From contig JAQSDB010000008.1 in assembly GCA_029945725.1 (NCBI GenBank), positions 186,001 through 250,000 of the forward strand: DNA of 64,000 bases, given 5' to 3'. The stretch is from a bacterium. Its GTDB lineage: Bacteria; Pseudomonadota; Gammaproteobacteria; Pseudomonadales; Moraxellaceae. Position numbers and translations under genes: made by a program. A model generated the notes under the pieces. That model ran no database searches and had not been told where the DNA came from. It saw nothing but the letters and a program-made list of their open reading frames with translations. Every line of letters starts with the position of its first letter. Positions within the stretch are counted from its first letter, which is position 1. This document shows, piece after piece, positions 1-9,301 of the stretch.

Positions 1-1466
1 TTCTTGACCTCGACACCACGCTTGCCGAGTTCGCATTTCAGTATCTGCCCCACCAGTGCCGTGCAGCCGCCGCAACTGGTCGCGGCCCTGGTCGCCGACT
101 TGATGTCACCGACTTCCATGGCGCCGGCATCAATCGCGGCACAGATATCGCCCTTGCTGACGTTGTTGCAGGAACAGATCTGTGCGGTTGCCGGCAGCGC
201 ATCGGCACCAAAGGCGGCCGGGGCCGAGCCATCGCGCGACGGCAAAATCAGCGCATCCGGATGCTCCGGCAACTCCATCCTGTTCAGCATGAACTGCAGC
301 AGCGTGCCGTAGGCATCGACATCGCCCACCATTACCGCACCGAGCAGGGTCTTGCCGTCAGACGAGACCACGATTTTCTTGTAAATCTCCTTCGGCTCGT
401 CGATGTAGAAATAACTCTGCGCGCCGGGCGTGGTGCCCATGGCATCACCGATGGAGCCGACATCGACGCCCATCAGCTTGAGCTTGGTGGACATGTCGGC
501 GCCCTTGAATTCACTGGCTGCACTCGCCGTCAAATGATCTGCCACCACAGCTGCCATCTGGTAACCCGGCGCCACCAGACCGTAAATGCGGCCGTTCCAC
601 AGCGCCGATTCACCAATGGAATAAATATCGGCATCCGAAGTCTGGCAGAAATCATTGACGACAATGCCGCCGCGCGCACCCGTCTCCAGGCCAGACTGGC
701 GGCCCAGTTCATCGCGCGGACGGATGCCGGCAGAAAACAGGATCAGGTCGGTTTCCAGCTCGGCGCCGCAGGCAAACTTCATGACATGGCGGTGCGTTGC
801 ACCATCGACAATTTCCAGCGTGTTCTTTTCCGTGTGGACCTTCACGCCCAGCGCCTCGATCTTGCGCCGCAGCACTTTCGCACCGCCATCGTCGAGCTGC
901 ACGGCCATGAGGCGCGGTGCAAATTCCACCACATGCGTTTCCAGTCCCAGATCGCGCAGCGCCTTGGCCGCTTCCAGACCGAGCAGGCCGCCACCGACCA
1001 CCACACCGACTTTCGACTGCGCGGCACCGGCACTGATGGCTTCAAGATCTTCAATGGTGCGATAGACCAGGCAATGCTCGCGGTCATGCCCCGGCACCGG
1101 CGGTACAAAAGGATAGGAGCCGGTAGCCAGCACCAGCTTGTCATAGGAAAGCATTTCACCGGCAGCCGTGGTGACCGTCTTCGCCACCCTGTCGATGGCC
1201 ACGGCTTTGGTATTGAGCCTGAGGGCAATGTTTTTCTCGGAAAAAAAATCGCCCTGCACGAGACTGAGATCGGCGGCCGTCTTGCCGGAAAAATACGAGG
1301 AGAGATAAACGCGGTCATAGGCGGCGCGTGGCTCTTCTGCCAGCACGATGACCTCGAATACGTCATGGCCGCCGCGATCACTCAGGGCTTCAAGAAACTT
1401 GTGGCCGACCATGCCGTTGCCGATCACGATGACGCGGGATTTTTTAACGACGGACTGCGTGCTCAT
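1..1466 (-). CDS. nirB: Assimilatory nitrite reductase [NAD(P)H] large subunit, N-terminal part (cut by window edge)
   Basis: Reduces nitrite to ammonium in the cytoplasm using NAD(P)H, FAD, an Fe-S cluster and siroheme. About 488 residues are visible. There is an N-terminal FAD-binding motif (GNGMVGHKFLE) and a second Rossmann motif for NAD(P)H (GGGLLGLEAAK, around residue 150). Near the left edge is a BFD-type [2Fe-2S] segment with CSCNN and CGGCT cysteines. The siroheme half lies outside the window. The start at 1466 is preceded by GGAGG. It is the last visible gene of the leftward nas operon, 219 bp after nasA. Function is well supported by family and by neighbouring nitrate reductase genes; whether nirD follows cannot be seen. 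Confidence 0.95.
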   Translation of the reverse strand, partial: MSTQSVVKKSRVIVIGNGMVGHKFLEALSDRGGHDVFEVIVLAEEPRAAYDRVYLSSYFSGKTAADLSLVQGDFFSEKNIALRLNTKAVAIDRVAKTVTTAAGEMLSYDKLVLATGSYPFVPPVPGHDREHCLVYRTIEDLEAISAGAAQSKVGVVVGGGLLGLEAAKALRDLGLETHVVEFAPRLMAVQLDDGGAKVLRRKIEALGVKVHTEKNTLEIVDGATHRHVMKFACGAELETDLILFSAGIRPRDELGRQSGLETGARGGIVVNDFCQTSDADIYSIGESALWNGRIYGLVAPGYQMAAVVADHLTASAASEFKGADMSTKLKLMGVDVGSIGDAMGTTPGAQSYFYIDEPKEIYKKIVVSSDGKTLLGAVMVGDVDAYGTLLQFMLNRMELPEHPDALILPSRDGSAPAAFGADALPATAQICSCNNVSKGDICAAIDAGAMEVGDIKSATRAATSCGGCTALVGQILKCELGKRGVEVK

Positions 1467-1685
1467 ACCAACCTCCGAAGGCGCCCGCTTGTGCATAGGG
1501 TTGCAGGCGGGGGTTTGCTTTCGGCCCGAGGGCATTTCCTCGCAGGAAACGGGGAAATACGCAGACAGGGGCCGTGCTTGTGTAAAAAGTGCCTGAAAGC
1601 ACTTGCAAGCCCCGTTGCCTGCGAATCAAAACAGCACCGACAACCACGTTGTCATCAGCACTTTCAAACGGTTCCGCAGCGGCCA
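1467..1685 (-). other. nasA-nirB intergenic region with three short hairpins
   Basis: This 219-bp gap inside an otherwise tight operon holds three small inverted repeats: 6-bp arms at 1535-1540/1544-1549, 1587-1592/1599-1604 and 1639-1644/1648-1653. None is followed by a T-run on the minus strand, so none looks like an intrinsic terminator. They may be RNA-processing or stability elements separating nasA from nirB expression. Nothing protein-coding is evident here. Confidence 0.3.
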
Positions 1686-4439
1686 TCAGGCCGGCGTTTT
1701 TTCCACTACCTGACAGCTCGCCAGAATCTGTTTCAGTTCCGGCTGGCAGGAACCGCAATTGCTTCCTGCCTTCAAACACGCACCGATGGCGGCCACCGAA
1801 TCGAGATTCTGCGTGGCAATCGCCCGGCGTATGGTTTTCTCACCCACCGCAAAACAGGCACAGATGATATTGCCCACGTCCGCCGCCGGATCGGCCGCAC
1901 GGCCGGAAAGCAGTGCCCGCCGGTCCAGTGCGGAAAGCGGACCACCGATCAGGCCAGCCAGCCAGCGCCGCTCCGGCAGCCCGGAGTCCGGACCGATGAA
2001 GCACACCGACTGCAACAACCCTTCAATCAGCACGGCGCGGCGATAGACACCGCAGCTGGCATCCACATATTCGAGCGTTTCTGTCGCCCGTCCCTGTGCA
2101 AGCGCCTGCTGCATGACTGTCTTAAGCAATTCATCGGCCAGTTCCGTCGGCCCGACCAGGGTATTTTCACCGGCCAGCTCGAAACGCCAGAATTTCCCGC
2201 CCCTTACGGCAACGGCGTAGTCCTGGTCTGGCAAAGGCAGCGCCACGCTGCTCAGCACAAAACCATGCCACGCCGCATCAAAACGGCGCACGCGCACCGG
2301 CGTGTGCTTGCTCTCGGGCTGCCCCGAGACCGGGTCTACCACCGGATTCACCACGGCGCCGACACGGGAATGACTGCTGAGCACGCCGGTCCAGTGCATG
2401 GGCATGAACACCGTGCCCGCACTCTGGTCGCGGGTCAGCTGCACGCGCGCACGCGCCAGCCCCCAGCGGCTTTCCAGCGTGACCACGTCATGTTCCCGGA
2501 TGGCGAACGCCGCTGCATCGTCCGGATTCATGGCACAGAACGGCTCGCCGATATGGGCAAGCAGGCGCGCACTGAGACCGGTACGCGTCATGGTGTGCCA
2601 CTGGTCACGAATGCGGCCGGTATTGAGCACGAAGGGCCAGTCCGCATCCGGCAGGTTCGCCGGTGTGCGCGGACTCACAGCGAGAAAACGCGCACGACCA
2701 TCAGCCGTAAAAAATTGTCCGTCGGCAAAAAGGCGTTTTGTGCCGGCATGCTCGCCGGAACGGATCGGCCACTGAAAGGGCAGCAGGGCGTCGTAAGCGG
2801 CAGCATCAAGGCCGGCAACCGCACCGATATCAAAATCGCGCCGGCCGTGAGCCGCATCGTTTTCAAACGCCGACAGCGCGGCATGCTCGCTAAAGACATC
2901 CGCCGGCGCGGCAAAGGCAAAGGCGTCGGCAAAGCCCATGCGGCGGCCGACTTCCGCCATCATCCACCAGTCGGCCCTGGCCTCGCCCGGCGCCGGCAGA
3001 AAAGCCCGCTGCCGGGAAATGCGGCGCTCGGAGTTGGTGACGGTGCCGTCTTTTTCACCCCAGCCCAGTGCCGGCAGTTTTACATGGGCCATGCGCGTGG
3101 TGTCGGTATCAGCGATGCAGTCCGACACCACCACCAGTTCACATTGCTGCAGGGCTGCGCGCACGCGATCCGCATCCGGCATCGACACCACCGGATTGGT
3201 GGCGACAATCCAGATCGCCTTTATTTTTCCGGCATGCACGGCCTCGAACATGTCGACCGCTTTCAGGCCGTTTTTTTCCGGCATGACGGGTGCCTGCCAG
3301 AAACGCTGCACGCGTTCGCGATGCTCGGGATTGTCTATGTCCATGTGCGCGGCGAGCTGGTTGGCAAGTCCACCGACTTCGCGTCCGCCCATGGCATTGG
3401 GCTGGCCGGTGAGCGAAAACGGGCCTGAACCCGGCTTGCCGATGCGGCCGGTGGCGAGATGGCAATTGATGATGGCATTGACCTTGTCTGAACCCGACGA
3501 GGACTGGTTCACGCCCTGCGAATACAGGGTGAGGGTGCGCGGCGTGGTGACAAACCAGCTGAAGAAACGCTCGATATCCAGCGCATCAATACCGGTGTCG
3601 TGCGCCAGATGCGCGATAGCCAGATCCTGCGCCTGTGCCGCTGCCAGCGCCTGCACAAAGCCGTTGCAGTGCTGTTCGATGAAGTCATGATCGAGGGCAT
3701 CACGCGACGCCAGCTGCGCCAGCAGCGCATTGAACAGGCGCACGTCTTCACCGGCCTTCACCGGCAGATAAAGATCGGCAATGTCGCAGGTGGCCGTGCG
3801 GCGCGGGTCGATCACCACGATGCGCATGCCCGGCCGCTTTTCTTTGGCGGCCTTCAGACGCTGGAAAATAACGGGATGGCACCAGGCCGCATTGGAGCCC
3901 GTCAGCACCACCAGATCCGCCAGCTCCAGATCCTCATAGCAGTTGGGCACGGTATCGGCGCCAAAGGCCCGCTTGTGCCCGGCCACGCTGGACGACATGC
4001 ACAGGCGTGAATTGGTGTCGATATTGGCCGAGCCGATAAATCCCTTCATCAGCTTGTTGGCGACGTAGTAGTCCTCGGTGAGCAACTGACCGGAAACATA
4101 AAACGCCACGGCATCCGGGCCATGCTCGCGGACAATGCGGGAAAATTCCGCCGCAACAAACTCCAGGGACTCGTCCCAGCTTTTGCGCTCGCCGCGAATT
4201 TCCGGATACAGCAGGCGCCCTTCCATGCCCACGGTTTCACCCAGCGCCGAGCCCTTGACGCAGAGACGACCGGAATTCGCCGGATGGTTTTCATCACCGG
4301 CAATCGTCACCGTGCGCGCCGGCACATCCGTGACAGTGGCTTTCACGCCGCAACCCACCCCGCAATAGGGACAGGTGGTATTGGTGCCTGGTAACAGAGT
4401 TGCAGTGCTGCTGATATCAGACAGTGGCAACCGGTTCAT
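1686..4439 (-). CDS. nasA: Assimilatory nitrate reductase catalytic subunit (molybdopterin) with C-terminal [2Fe-2S] domain
   Basis: Reduces nitrate to nitrite in the cytoplasm. The 917-residue protein starts with a [4Fe-4S] segment (Cys23, Cys26, Cys30, Cys60). It continues through the molybdopterin oxidoreductase domain and the dinucleotide-binding domain (about residues 550-700). It ends in a BFD-like [2Fe-2S] domain (CACF then CGSC, about residues 840-900), as in Klebsiella-type NasA. There is no Tat signal, consistent with a cytoplasmic assimilatory enzyme. Its start overlaps the end of the upstream FAD subunit gene by 23 bp, so the two are probably translationally coupled. Length and domain order are typical. 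Confidence 0.95.
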   Translation of the reverse strand: MNRLPLSDISSTATLLPGTNTTCPYCGVGCGVKATVTDVPARTVTIAGDENHPANSGRLCVKGSALGETVGMEGRLLYPEIRGERKSWDESLEFVAAEFSRIVREHGPDAVAFYVSGQLLTEDYYVANKLMKGFIGSANIDTNSRLCMSSSVAGHKRAFGADTVPNCYEDLELADLVVLTGSNAAWCHPVIFQRLKAAKEKRPGMRIVVIDPRRTATCDIADLYLPVKAGEDVRLFNALLAQLASRDALDHDFIEQHCNGFVQALAAAQAQDLAIAHLAHDTGIDALDIERFFSWFVTTPRTLTLYSQGVNQSSSGSDKVNAIINCHLATGRIGKPGSGPFSLTGQPNAMGGREVGGLANQLAAHMDIDNPEHRERVQRFWQAPVMPEKNGLKAVDMFEAVHAGKIKAIWIVATNPVVSMPDADRVRAALQQCELVVVSDCIADTDTTRMAHVKLPALGWGEKDGTVTNSERRISRQRAFLPAPGEARADWWMMAEVGRRMGFADAFAFAAPADVFSEHAALSAFENDAAHGRRDFDIGAVAGLDAAAYDALLPFQWPIRSGEHAGTKRLFADGQFFTADGRARFLAVSPRTPANLPDADWPFVLNTGRIRDQWHTMTRTGLSARLLAHIGEPFCAMNPDDAAAFAIREHDVVTLESRWGLARARVQLTRDQSAGTVFMPMHWTGVLSSHSRVGAVVNPVVDPVSGQPESKHTPVRVRRFDAAWHGFVLSSVALPLPDQDYAVAVRGGKFWRFELAGENTLVGPTELADELLKTVMQQALAQGRATETLEYVDASCGVYRRAVLIEGLLQSVCFIGPDSGLPERRWLAGLIGGPLSALDRRALLSGRAADPAADVGNIICACFAVGEKTIRRAIATQNLDSVAAIGACLKAGSNCGSCQPELKQILASCQVVEKTPA

Positions 4440-5646
4440 GTTCTACCTTCCCGAACAGCAGTGATCCGCGCATGGACGCTACGTTGCGTTGCTCGCGAAT
4501 CAGGTCGAAGTACCAGGTACCGTCGTTGGTATCGCCGTACAGGACTGAGCCGATAACGCGATCATTTTTCACCAGCAGGCGCTTGTACACGCCGCTGGCA
4601 GGATCGCGCAGGATCAGGGATTCCGCATCGGCATCGGTAAAATCGCCGGCGGAGAAAAGACTGACGCCACTCACTTTCAGCGTGGTGGCCGTCACTTTTT
4701 GCACATAACGCGCGCTGCCTTTTTCGGCGAGGTGATTGGCGCACACCTTCGCCTGCTCAAACAGCGGCGCCACCAGACCGAACAGGGCACCGCGGTGCTG
4801 GACACATTCGCCCACGGCATAGATGCAGGGATCAAAGGTCTGCAGGGTGTCATTCACCAGAATGGCCTTGTCGACCTGCAGGCCGGCTTTCTTCGCCAGC
4901 GCCACGTTGGGGCGAATGCCGACCGCCATCACCACCATGTCGGTGGCGAGCTCCGAGCCATCCTTGAATACCAGCTTTTGCAGATGCTCCCCGCTGGCAT
5001 CGGCAACAATTTCTGCCGTGAACACACCGAGACGGAACTGCATGCCGCGGGCTTCCAGCGTGTCTTTGAGAAAGGTGGAGGCTTCGGCATCCAGCTGGCG
5101 ATTGAGCAGATGCGGCATGTCGTGGATCACGGTGACCTCCATGCCCTGCCTGAGCAGGCCGTTGGCGGCCTCCAGACCGAGCAGGCCACCGCCGATCACG
5201 GCGGCGCGCTTTTTATGCGCGGTCGCCGCAATCATGCGGTTCACATCCTGGATGTCGCGGAAACTCACTACATCCGGATGCTGGTGCCCCGGCACCGGCA
5301 CGATAAAGGGCACGGAACCGGTGGCGAAGAGCACGCGGTCGTAAGCCAGCACCTGGCCATCATCCAGCATGACCTCACGACGTTTCCGGTTCATGTCCGT
5401 CACCGTGCGGCCAGCCAGCAGGTTAATGCCGCGCTCGGCATACCAGCCGGGTGGATGCGTGACGATGTCTTCAAAACTTTTTTCGCCCGCCAGTACCGGC
5501 GACAGCATGATGCGGTTGTAGGCACCCACCGGCTCGCTGGAAATCACCGTAATGGCATAACGCTCCGGCGCCAGCGCCAGCAGCTCCTCCACCGTGCGTA
5601 TGCCGGCCATGCCGTTGCCAATCACGATCAGTTTGCGCTGCGTCAT
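4417..5646 (-). CDS. nasC: NAD(P)H/FAD-dependent electron-transfer subunit of assimilatory nitrate reductase (NasC-like)
   Basis: A 409-residue pyridine nucleotide-disulfide oxidoreductase-type flavoprotein. It resembles the N-terminal half of NirB and is expected to feed electrons from NADH to NasA. Two dinucleotide-binding motifs are visible (GNGMAG near residue 10; GGGLLG around 150), followed by a C-terminal NirB-like FAD domain. The start at 5646 is preceded by GGGGAAGAG. Longer in-frame starts at 5712 and 5910 are rejected because a sigma-54 promoter lies at 5701-5716, so they would be upstream of transcription. First gene of the leftward operon and overlapping nasA. Naming follows Klebsiella nasC; other species use different letters. 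Confidence 0.88.
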   Translation of the reverse strand: MTQRKLIVIGNGMAGIRTVEELLALAPERYAITVISSEPVGAYNRIMLSPVLAGEKSFEDIVTHPPGWYAERGINLLAGRTVTDMNRKRREVMLDDGQVLAYDRVLFATGSVPFIVPVPGHQHPDVVSFRDIQDVNRMIAATAHKKRAAVIGGGLLGLEAANGLLRQGMEVTVIHDMPHLLNRQLDAEASTFLKDTLEARGMQFRLGVFTAEIVADASGEHLQKLVFKDGSELATDMVVMAVGIRPNVALAKKAGLQVDKAILVNDTLQTFDPCIYAVGECVQHRGALFGLVAPLFEQAKVCANHLAEKGSARYVQKVTATTLKVSGVSLFSAGDFTDADAESLILRDPASGVYKRLLVKNDRVIGSVLYGDTNDGTWYFDLIREQRNVASMRGSLLFGKVEHEPVATV

Positions 5647-5700
5647 GCTGAAACTCTTCCCCGCAGGGAGACCTGTTGCCGGATTCATGAAGGGCGAATT

Positions 5701-5716
5701 AGCAACGGCCATGCCA
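5701..5716 (-). promoter_or_regulatory. Sigma-54 promoter of the nas operon
   Basis: Read on the minus strand the site is TGGCATGGCCGTTGCT. It has the -24 GG and -12 GC elements separated by exactly 10 bases and matches TGGCAY-N5-TTGCW. The predicted transcription start, near 5690, leaves a leader of about 45 bases to the ATG at 5646. This also decides the start of the FAD subunit gene. Confidence 0.75.
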
Positions 5717-5830
5717 GACACGCTGATTTTTCCTGAAAAGGCATAGCTACAAAGAAAAACGCAGGGCCTGCCGGCAGACGCCGCCCTTGTCGCGCACCTG
5801 CATGCAGCAATAAATGCTCCGTTCTGTTGC

Positions 5831-5850
5831 GGCGCACCAAAGGCGCGCCA
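5831..5850. promoter_or_regulatory. Possible NtrC-type enhancer site between the divergent sigma-54 promoters
   Basis: The stretch GGCGCACCAAAGGCGCGCC resembles the NtrC dyad (GCACC-N5-GGTGC) imperfectly. It lies roughly 90 bases upstream of the rightward -24 element and 115 upstream of the leftward one, a normal distance for an enhancer. The match is weak in the right half, so this is tentative. The rest of the 432-bp gap (5647-6078) holds no convincing gene. Confidence 0.35.
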
Positions 5851-5923
5851 TCTGCACGCTGTTTTTTCCACAGAACTGCCGGGCAGAACAGGAAACCATG
5901 GCGCTCGCACCCGTCAGCCGCAC

Positions 5924-5939
5924 TGGCACATCACTTGCA
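5924..5939 (+). promoter_or_regulatory. Sigma-54 promoter of the nitrate transporter gene
   Basis: TGGCACATCACTTGCA matches the TGGCAC-N5-TTGCA consensus exactly, with GG and GC spaced by 10 bases. The transcription start would be near 5950, giving a leader of about 130 bases before the ATG at 6079. Together with the opposing sigma-54 promoter this implies nitrogen-limitation control of uptake and reduction. Confidence 0.8.
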
Positions 5940-6078
5940 AAAGCCCTTGCAGGGATGAAGTACGCCGAACGCGTGCTGTCATCCACTCGCTGGAAGCAAC
6001 GAAGCAACCCGCGACGGCAAAGCCTGCCAAAAGCCCTTTTGTGCTTGTTAACGCGCTTGTTGCCGCCGGAGCTTTGTC

Positions 6079-7551
6079 ATGTCGTCCAAATGGTTTCCTT
6101 TATTCAGTGTGCATGAACCGCGTATCCGCATACTGCACTTTACCTGGCTCGCCTTTTTCATCACCTTCCTGATCTGGTTTGCGCATGTCTCGCTCATGCC
6201 CATGATACGGGCCTCCATGCATCTCACCGATGCCCAGGTCAAAGCCTTCCTGATCCTCAATGTCGCACTCACCATTCCGGCACGCATTCTCATCGGCATC
6301 CTGGTCGACCGTTACGGCCCGCGCATCAGCTACAGCGTGCTGCTCGCCTTTTGCGGTTTCCTCTGCCTCGGCTTTGCCGCCGCCCAGACCTTTGAACAGC
6401 TGGCCGTGATGCGTTTCCTGCTCGGCTTTACCGGTGCCGGCTTCGTGATCGGTATCCGCCTCGTCAGTGAATGGTTTCCGGCGCGCGAAGTCGGCATTGC
6501 CGAAGGCATTTACGGCGGCTGGGGCAACTTCGGTGCCGCCATCGCCAAGATCGGCATGCCGGTGCTGGCGGTATCGGTATTCGGCGGCGAGTTCGGCTGG
6601 CGCTATGCCATTGCCGTTACCGGCGTGATCGCCATATTTTATTCGGTGATTTTCTACGGCAATGTTACCGACACCCCCAAGGGCGCGACCTATTTCAAAC
6701 CGAAAAAAGCCGGCGGCCTCGAAGTCACCAGCCGTCGTGACCTGGTGTTTTATTTCCTGATGAACCTGCCGCTGTACCTCATTCTTTATGTACTGGCATG
6801 GCGGCTGTCACCGGCGGGCCTGAACATAATTTCGCAGGAACTGGCCGCTGCCTGCTACGTCATCGTGACGATATTGATGACATGGCAGTCGTGGAAGATC
6901 TGGCAGGTCAACCGTCACCTCCTGCACGAAGAAATACCGCGTGCGCAGCGCTACAAGTTCAAGCAGGTTGCCATTCTCAACATTGCCTACATGGCCTGCT
7001 TCGGTTCGGAAATCGCCATCGTCTCCATGCTGCCCATGTTTTTTGGCGACATGTTCCACCTGACACCGATGGCCATGGGCCTGATGGCCGGCTCCTTCAC
7101 CATCATGAATGTGGTGGCGCGCCCGGCCGGCGGTTTCATTTCCGACCGCATCGGCCGACGCAAGGTGCTGGTGGCCTGCCTGGCCATACAGACCGGCGGC
7201 TATGTCATGCTGTCGAATGTCAGCGAGGCCTGGGGCATTGCACTGGCCGTCGGCATCACCATGGCCACCTCGGTATTCGTGCAGGCCGCTTGCGGTGCCG
7301 TGTATTCGATTGTGCCGCTGATCCAGCGCCGCATGACCGGCCAGATTGCCGGCATGGCGGGCGCCTATGGCAATGTCGGTGGCGTGCTGTTTCTCACCGT
7401 GCTGTCTTTCGTCAACCCGCATGTTTTCTTTCTGGTGATTGCCGGCATGTCGGCCCTGGCTTTTCTGGCGGCGAATTTCATCGACGAGCCGAAAGGACAT
7501 ATGGTGGAAGTCGATGATCTCGGCAATGTGCAGATGATTGCGGTTGATTAA
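6079..7551 (+). CDS. narK: NarK/NasA-family nitrate (nitrate/nitrite) transporter, MFS
   Basis: A 490-residue integral membrane protein of the nitrate/nitrite porter (NNP) branch of the major facilitator superfamily, with about 12 hydrophobic segments. Visible family marks are the MFS loop motif (DRYGPR after helix 2; DRIGRRK in the second half) and two glycine-rich nitrate signature stretches (GIYGGWGNFGAA about residue 145; GAYGNVGG about 430). It imports nitrate across the inner membrane for the divergently encoded reductases. A sigma-54 promoter precedes it. The kinase/phosphatase gene starts 25 bp downstream and is probably co-transcribed. The symbol narK is used loosely; an assimilatory NasA-type role fits the context. 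Confidence 0.93.
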   Translation: MSSKWFPLFSVHEPRIRILHFTWLAFFITFLIWFAHVSLMPMIRASMHLTDAQVKAFLILNVALTIPARILIGILVDRYGPRISYSVLLAFCGFLCLGFAAAQTFEQLAVMRFLLGFTGAGFVIGIRLVSEWFPAREVGIAEGIYGGWGNFGAAIAKIGMPVLAVSVFGGEFGWRYAIAVTGVIAIFYSVIFYGNVTDTPKGATYFKPKKAGGLEVTSRRDLVFYFLMNLPLYLILYVLAWRLSPAGLNIISQELAAACYVIVTILMTWQSWKIWQVNRHLLHEEIPRAQRYKFKQVAILNIAYMACFGSEIAIVSMLPMFFGDMFHLTPMAMGLMAGSFTIMNVVARPAGGFISDRIGRRKVLVACLAIQTGGYVMLSNVSEAWGIALAVGITMATSVFVQAACGAVYSIVPLIQRRMTGQIAGMAGAYGNVGGVLFLTVLSFVNPHVFFLVIAGMSALAFLAANFIDEPKGHMVEVDDLGNVQMIAVD

Positions 7552-7576
7552 TCACGGCCTGAGATAAGGATTCAGC

Positions 7577-9301
7577 ATGACGCTCACCACCACTGCCCTG
7601 CAGGTGCGGGCAGCGCAAGCCAGCCGCGCCGGGCGCAAGCCCGGGAACGAGGATGCGCTCGGCATCCGCGTACCGCAGGATCATCTCGGCGCCAGCAAGG
7701 GCATCGTGCTCGTGCTGGCCGACGGGGTCAGCGGCTCCGGTGAGGGCCGCCGTGCTGCCGAAGTCAGCGTGCAGGGCTTCATTTCCGATTATTACGCCAC
7801 GCCGGAAACCTGGACGGTCAAAACCTCCGGCGAGCGCGTGCTGTCGGCGCTCAATCGCTGGCTTTACGGACAGGGCCAGCAATACACGCAGGACCATCAC
7901 GGTTTTCTCACGACGTTTTCCGCACTCATCATCCGTTCGCAAACCGCCCATGTTTTTCATGTCGGCGACACCCGCATCCAGCGCCTGCGAGGCGACACGC
8001 TGGAGCCGCTGACCAAGGATCACGCCACCCGCGTCGGCAGCGACAAAACCTACCTCACCCGTGCCCTCGGCATGGACTGGCAGGTGGAAATCGATTACCG
8101 CACGGCCGATGTTCAGGCCGGTGACGTTTTCTTTTGCAGCAGCGATGGCGTGCATGAATTCCTGCCGCGGCCCATGCTGAAAAAACTGCTGGCCAGCGCC
8201 GCAGAAAATCCCGACGCCTGCTGTGAAGCCATTCTCGATGTCGCCTGGGAAGCCGGCAGTGACGACAATATTTCCTGCCAGATTGTGGTGGTGGATGCAC
8301 TCGCTGCGCTCAACGCCGATGACAGCCGCCTGCAGGCCGCCACGCTGCCCTTGCCACCGGAACTTCAGACGGGACAGATCATTGACGGCCTGCGTATTGA
8401 AGCCGAACTGCATGCCAATGCCCGCAGCCAGATTTACCGCGTGCGTGATGAAAAAACCGGGCAGACATTTGCCCTGAAAACGCCCTCGCGACTTTTTGAG
8501 GACGACAGGGAACAACTGATGCGTTTTGCGCTGGAAGACTGGATCGGCCAGCGCCTTGATCACGCGCAGGTGGTCAAGGGCATGGCGCCACCACAGGCAC
8601 GACAGTGGCTGTACTTGCTGCAGGAGCTGCTCGAAGGTGAAACGCTGGGCGCCTGGAGCCGGAAAAATCCGCGCCCGGCCGTGCAAACCGTGGCCGCTTT
8701 TGCCGAGCAGGCAGTGAAGGGATTACGCGCGCTGCACCGGCGCGAAACCCTGCATCAGGACATCAAGCCGGACAATCTTTTTCTCTGCAAAAACGGCGTG
8801 GTGAAACTGATTGATCTCGGTGCCGTGCACGTTGCCGGCCTCGGCGATGAAAGCCCGCAGGACCGGCCCGGTGCTGCCGAATATGCCGCGCCGGAATATG
8901 CCCTCAACCTGCCGCGTGACACACGCTCCGACCAGTTTTCACTGGCGGTAACGGTTTACGAACTGCTCACCGGCGCGCATCCCTATGGTGATGATTATGC
9001 GCGCGCACGTTCCGCGGCTGATTTCCAGCACCTGCATTACGTCAGTGCCTGCCGCCACAATCCGCATGTGCCGCTGTGGCTGGATGCGGCGCTGAAAAAA
9101 GCCCTCTCTTTCGCAGCCAGCCAGCGCTACGACTCGCTGGGTGAATTCCTCGGCGACCTGCAGAAACCCAACCCCGCCCTCGTGCCCGTCAATGCCAGCC
9201 CCTGGCTGGAGCGTGACCCTGCCGGCTTCTGGCGCGCGCTGGCCATCACCATGACCCTGCTGACGTTCTTCGAACTGTTCTGGATTCTTGCCAGGCATTG
9301 A
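7577..9301 (+). CDS. Fused PP2C-type protein phosphatase and Ser/Thr protein kinase with C-terminal membrane anchor
   Basis: A 574-residue fusion. Residues 10-245 are a PP2C phosphatase with metal-binding acidic residues in ADG (Asp49), GDTR (130-133) and SDDN (228-231). Residues 270-530 are a Hanks-type kinase with Lys301 (FALK), the catalytic loop HQDIKPDN (393-400), DLG in place of DFG (413-415) and an APE motif (438-440). The glycine-rich loop is degenerate, with no GxGxxG. One transmembrane helix (about 552-571) ends the protein, so both domains should face the cytoplasm at the membrane. It follows the nitrate transporter by 25 bp with an AAGGA ribosome site. The transporter or reductase could be its target, but that is inference from position. 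Confidence 0.9.
   Translation: MTLTTTALQVRAAQASRAGRKPGNEDALGIRVPQDHLGASKGIVLVLADGVSGSGEGRRAAEVSVQGFISDYYATPETWTVKTSGERVLSALNRWLYGQGQQYTQDHHGFLTTFSALIIRSQTAHVFHVGDTRIQRLRGDTLEPLTKDHATRVGSDKTYLTRALGMDWQVEIDYRTADVQAGDVFFCSSDGVHEFLPRPMLKKLLASAAENPDACCEAILDVAWEAGSDDNISCQIVVVDALAALNADDSRLQAATLPLPPELQTGQIIDGLRIEAELHANARSQIYRVRDEKTGQTFALKTPSRLFEDDREQLMRFALEDWIGQRLDHAQVVKGMAPPQARQWLYLLQELLEGETLGAWSRKNPRPAVQTVAAFAEQAVKGLRALHRRETLHQDIKPDNLFLCKNGVVKLIDLGAVHVAGLGDESPQDRPGAAEYAAPEYALNLPRDTRSDQFSLAVTVYELLTGAHPYGDDYARARSAADFQHLHYVSACRHNPHVPLWLDAALKKALSFAASQRYDSLGEFLGDLQKPNPALVPVNASPWLERDPAGFWRALAITMTLLTFFELFWILARH

Noticed and set aside
261-3428. A 1,055-codon open frame on the plus strand across nirB and nasA
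   Set aside because: It lies entirely antisense to two clearly recognisable enzymes. Its translation is rich in His, Arg and Gly with no domain resemblance, as expected from complementing G+C-rich codons.
4699-5736. A 345-codon plus-strand frame opposite the FAD subunit
   Set aside because: Antisense shadow of a recognisable flavoprotein; composition is His/Arg-rich and there is no family match.
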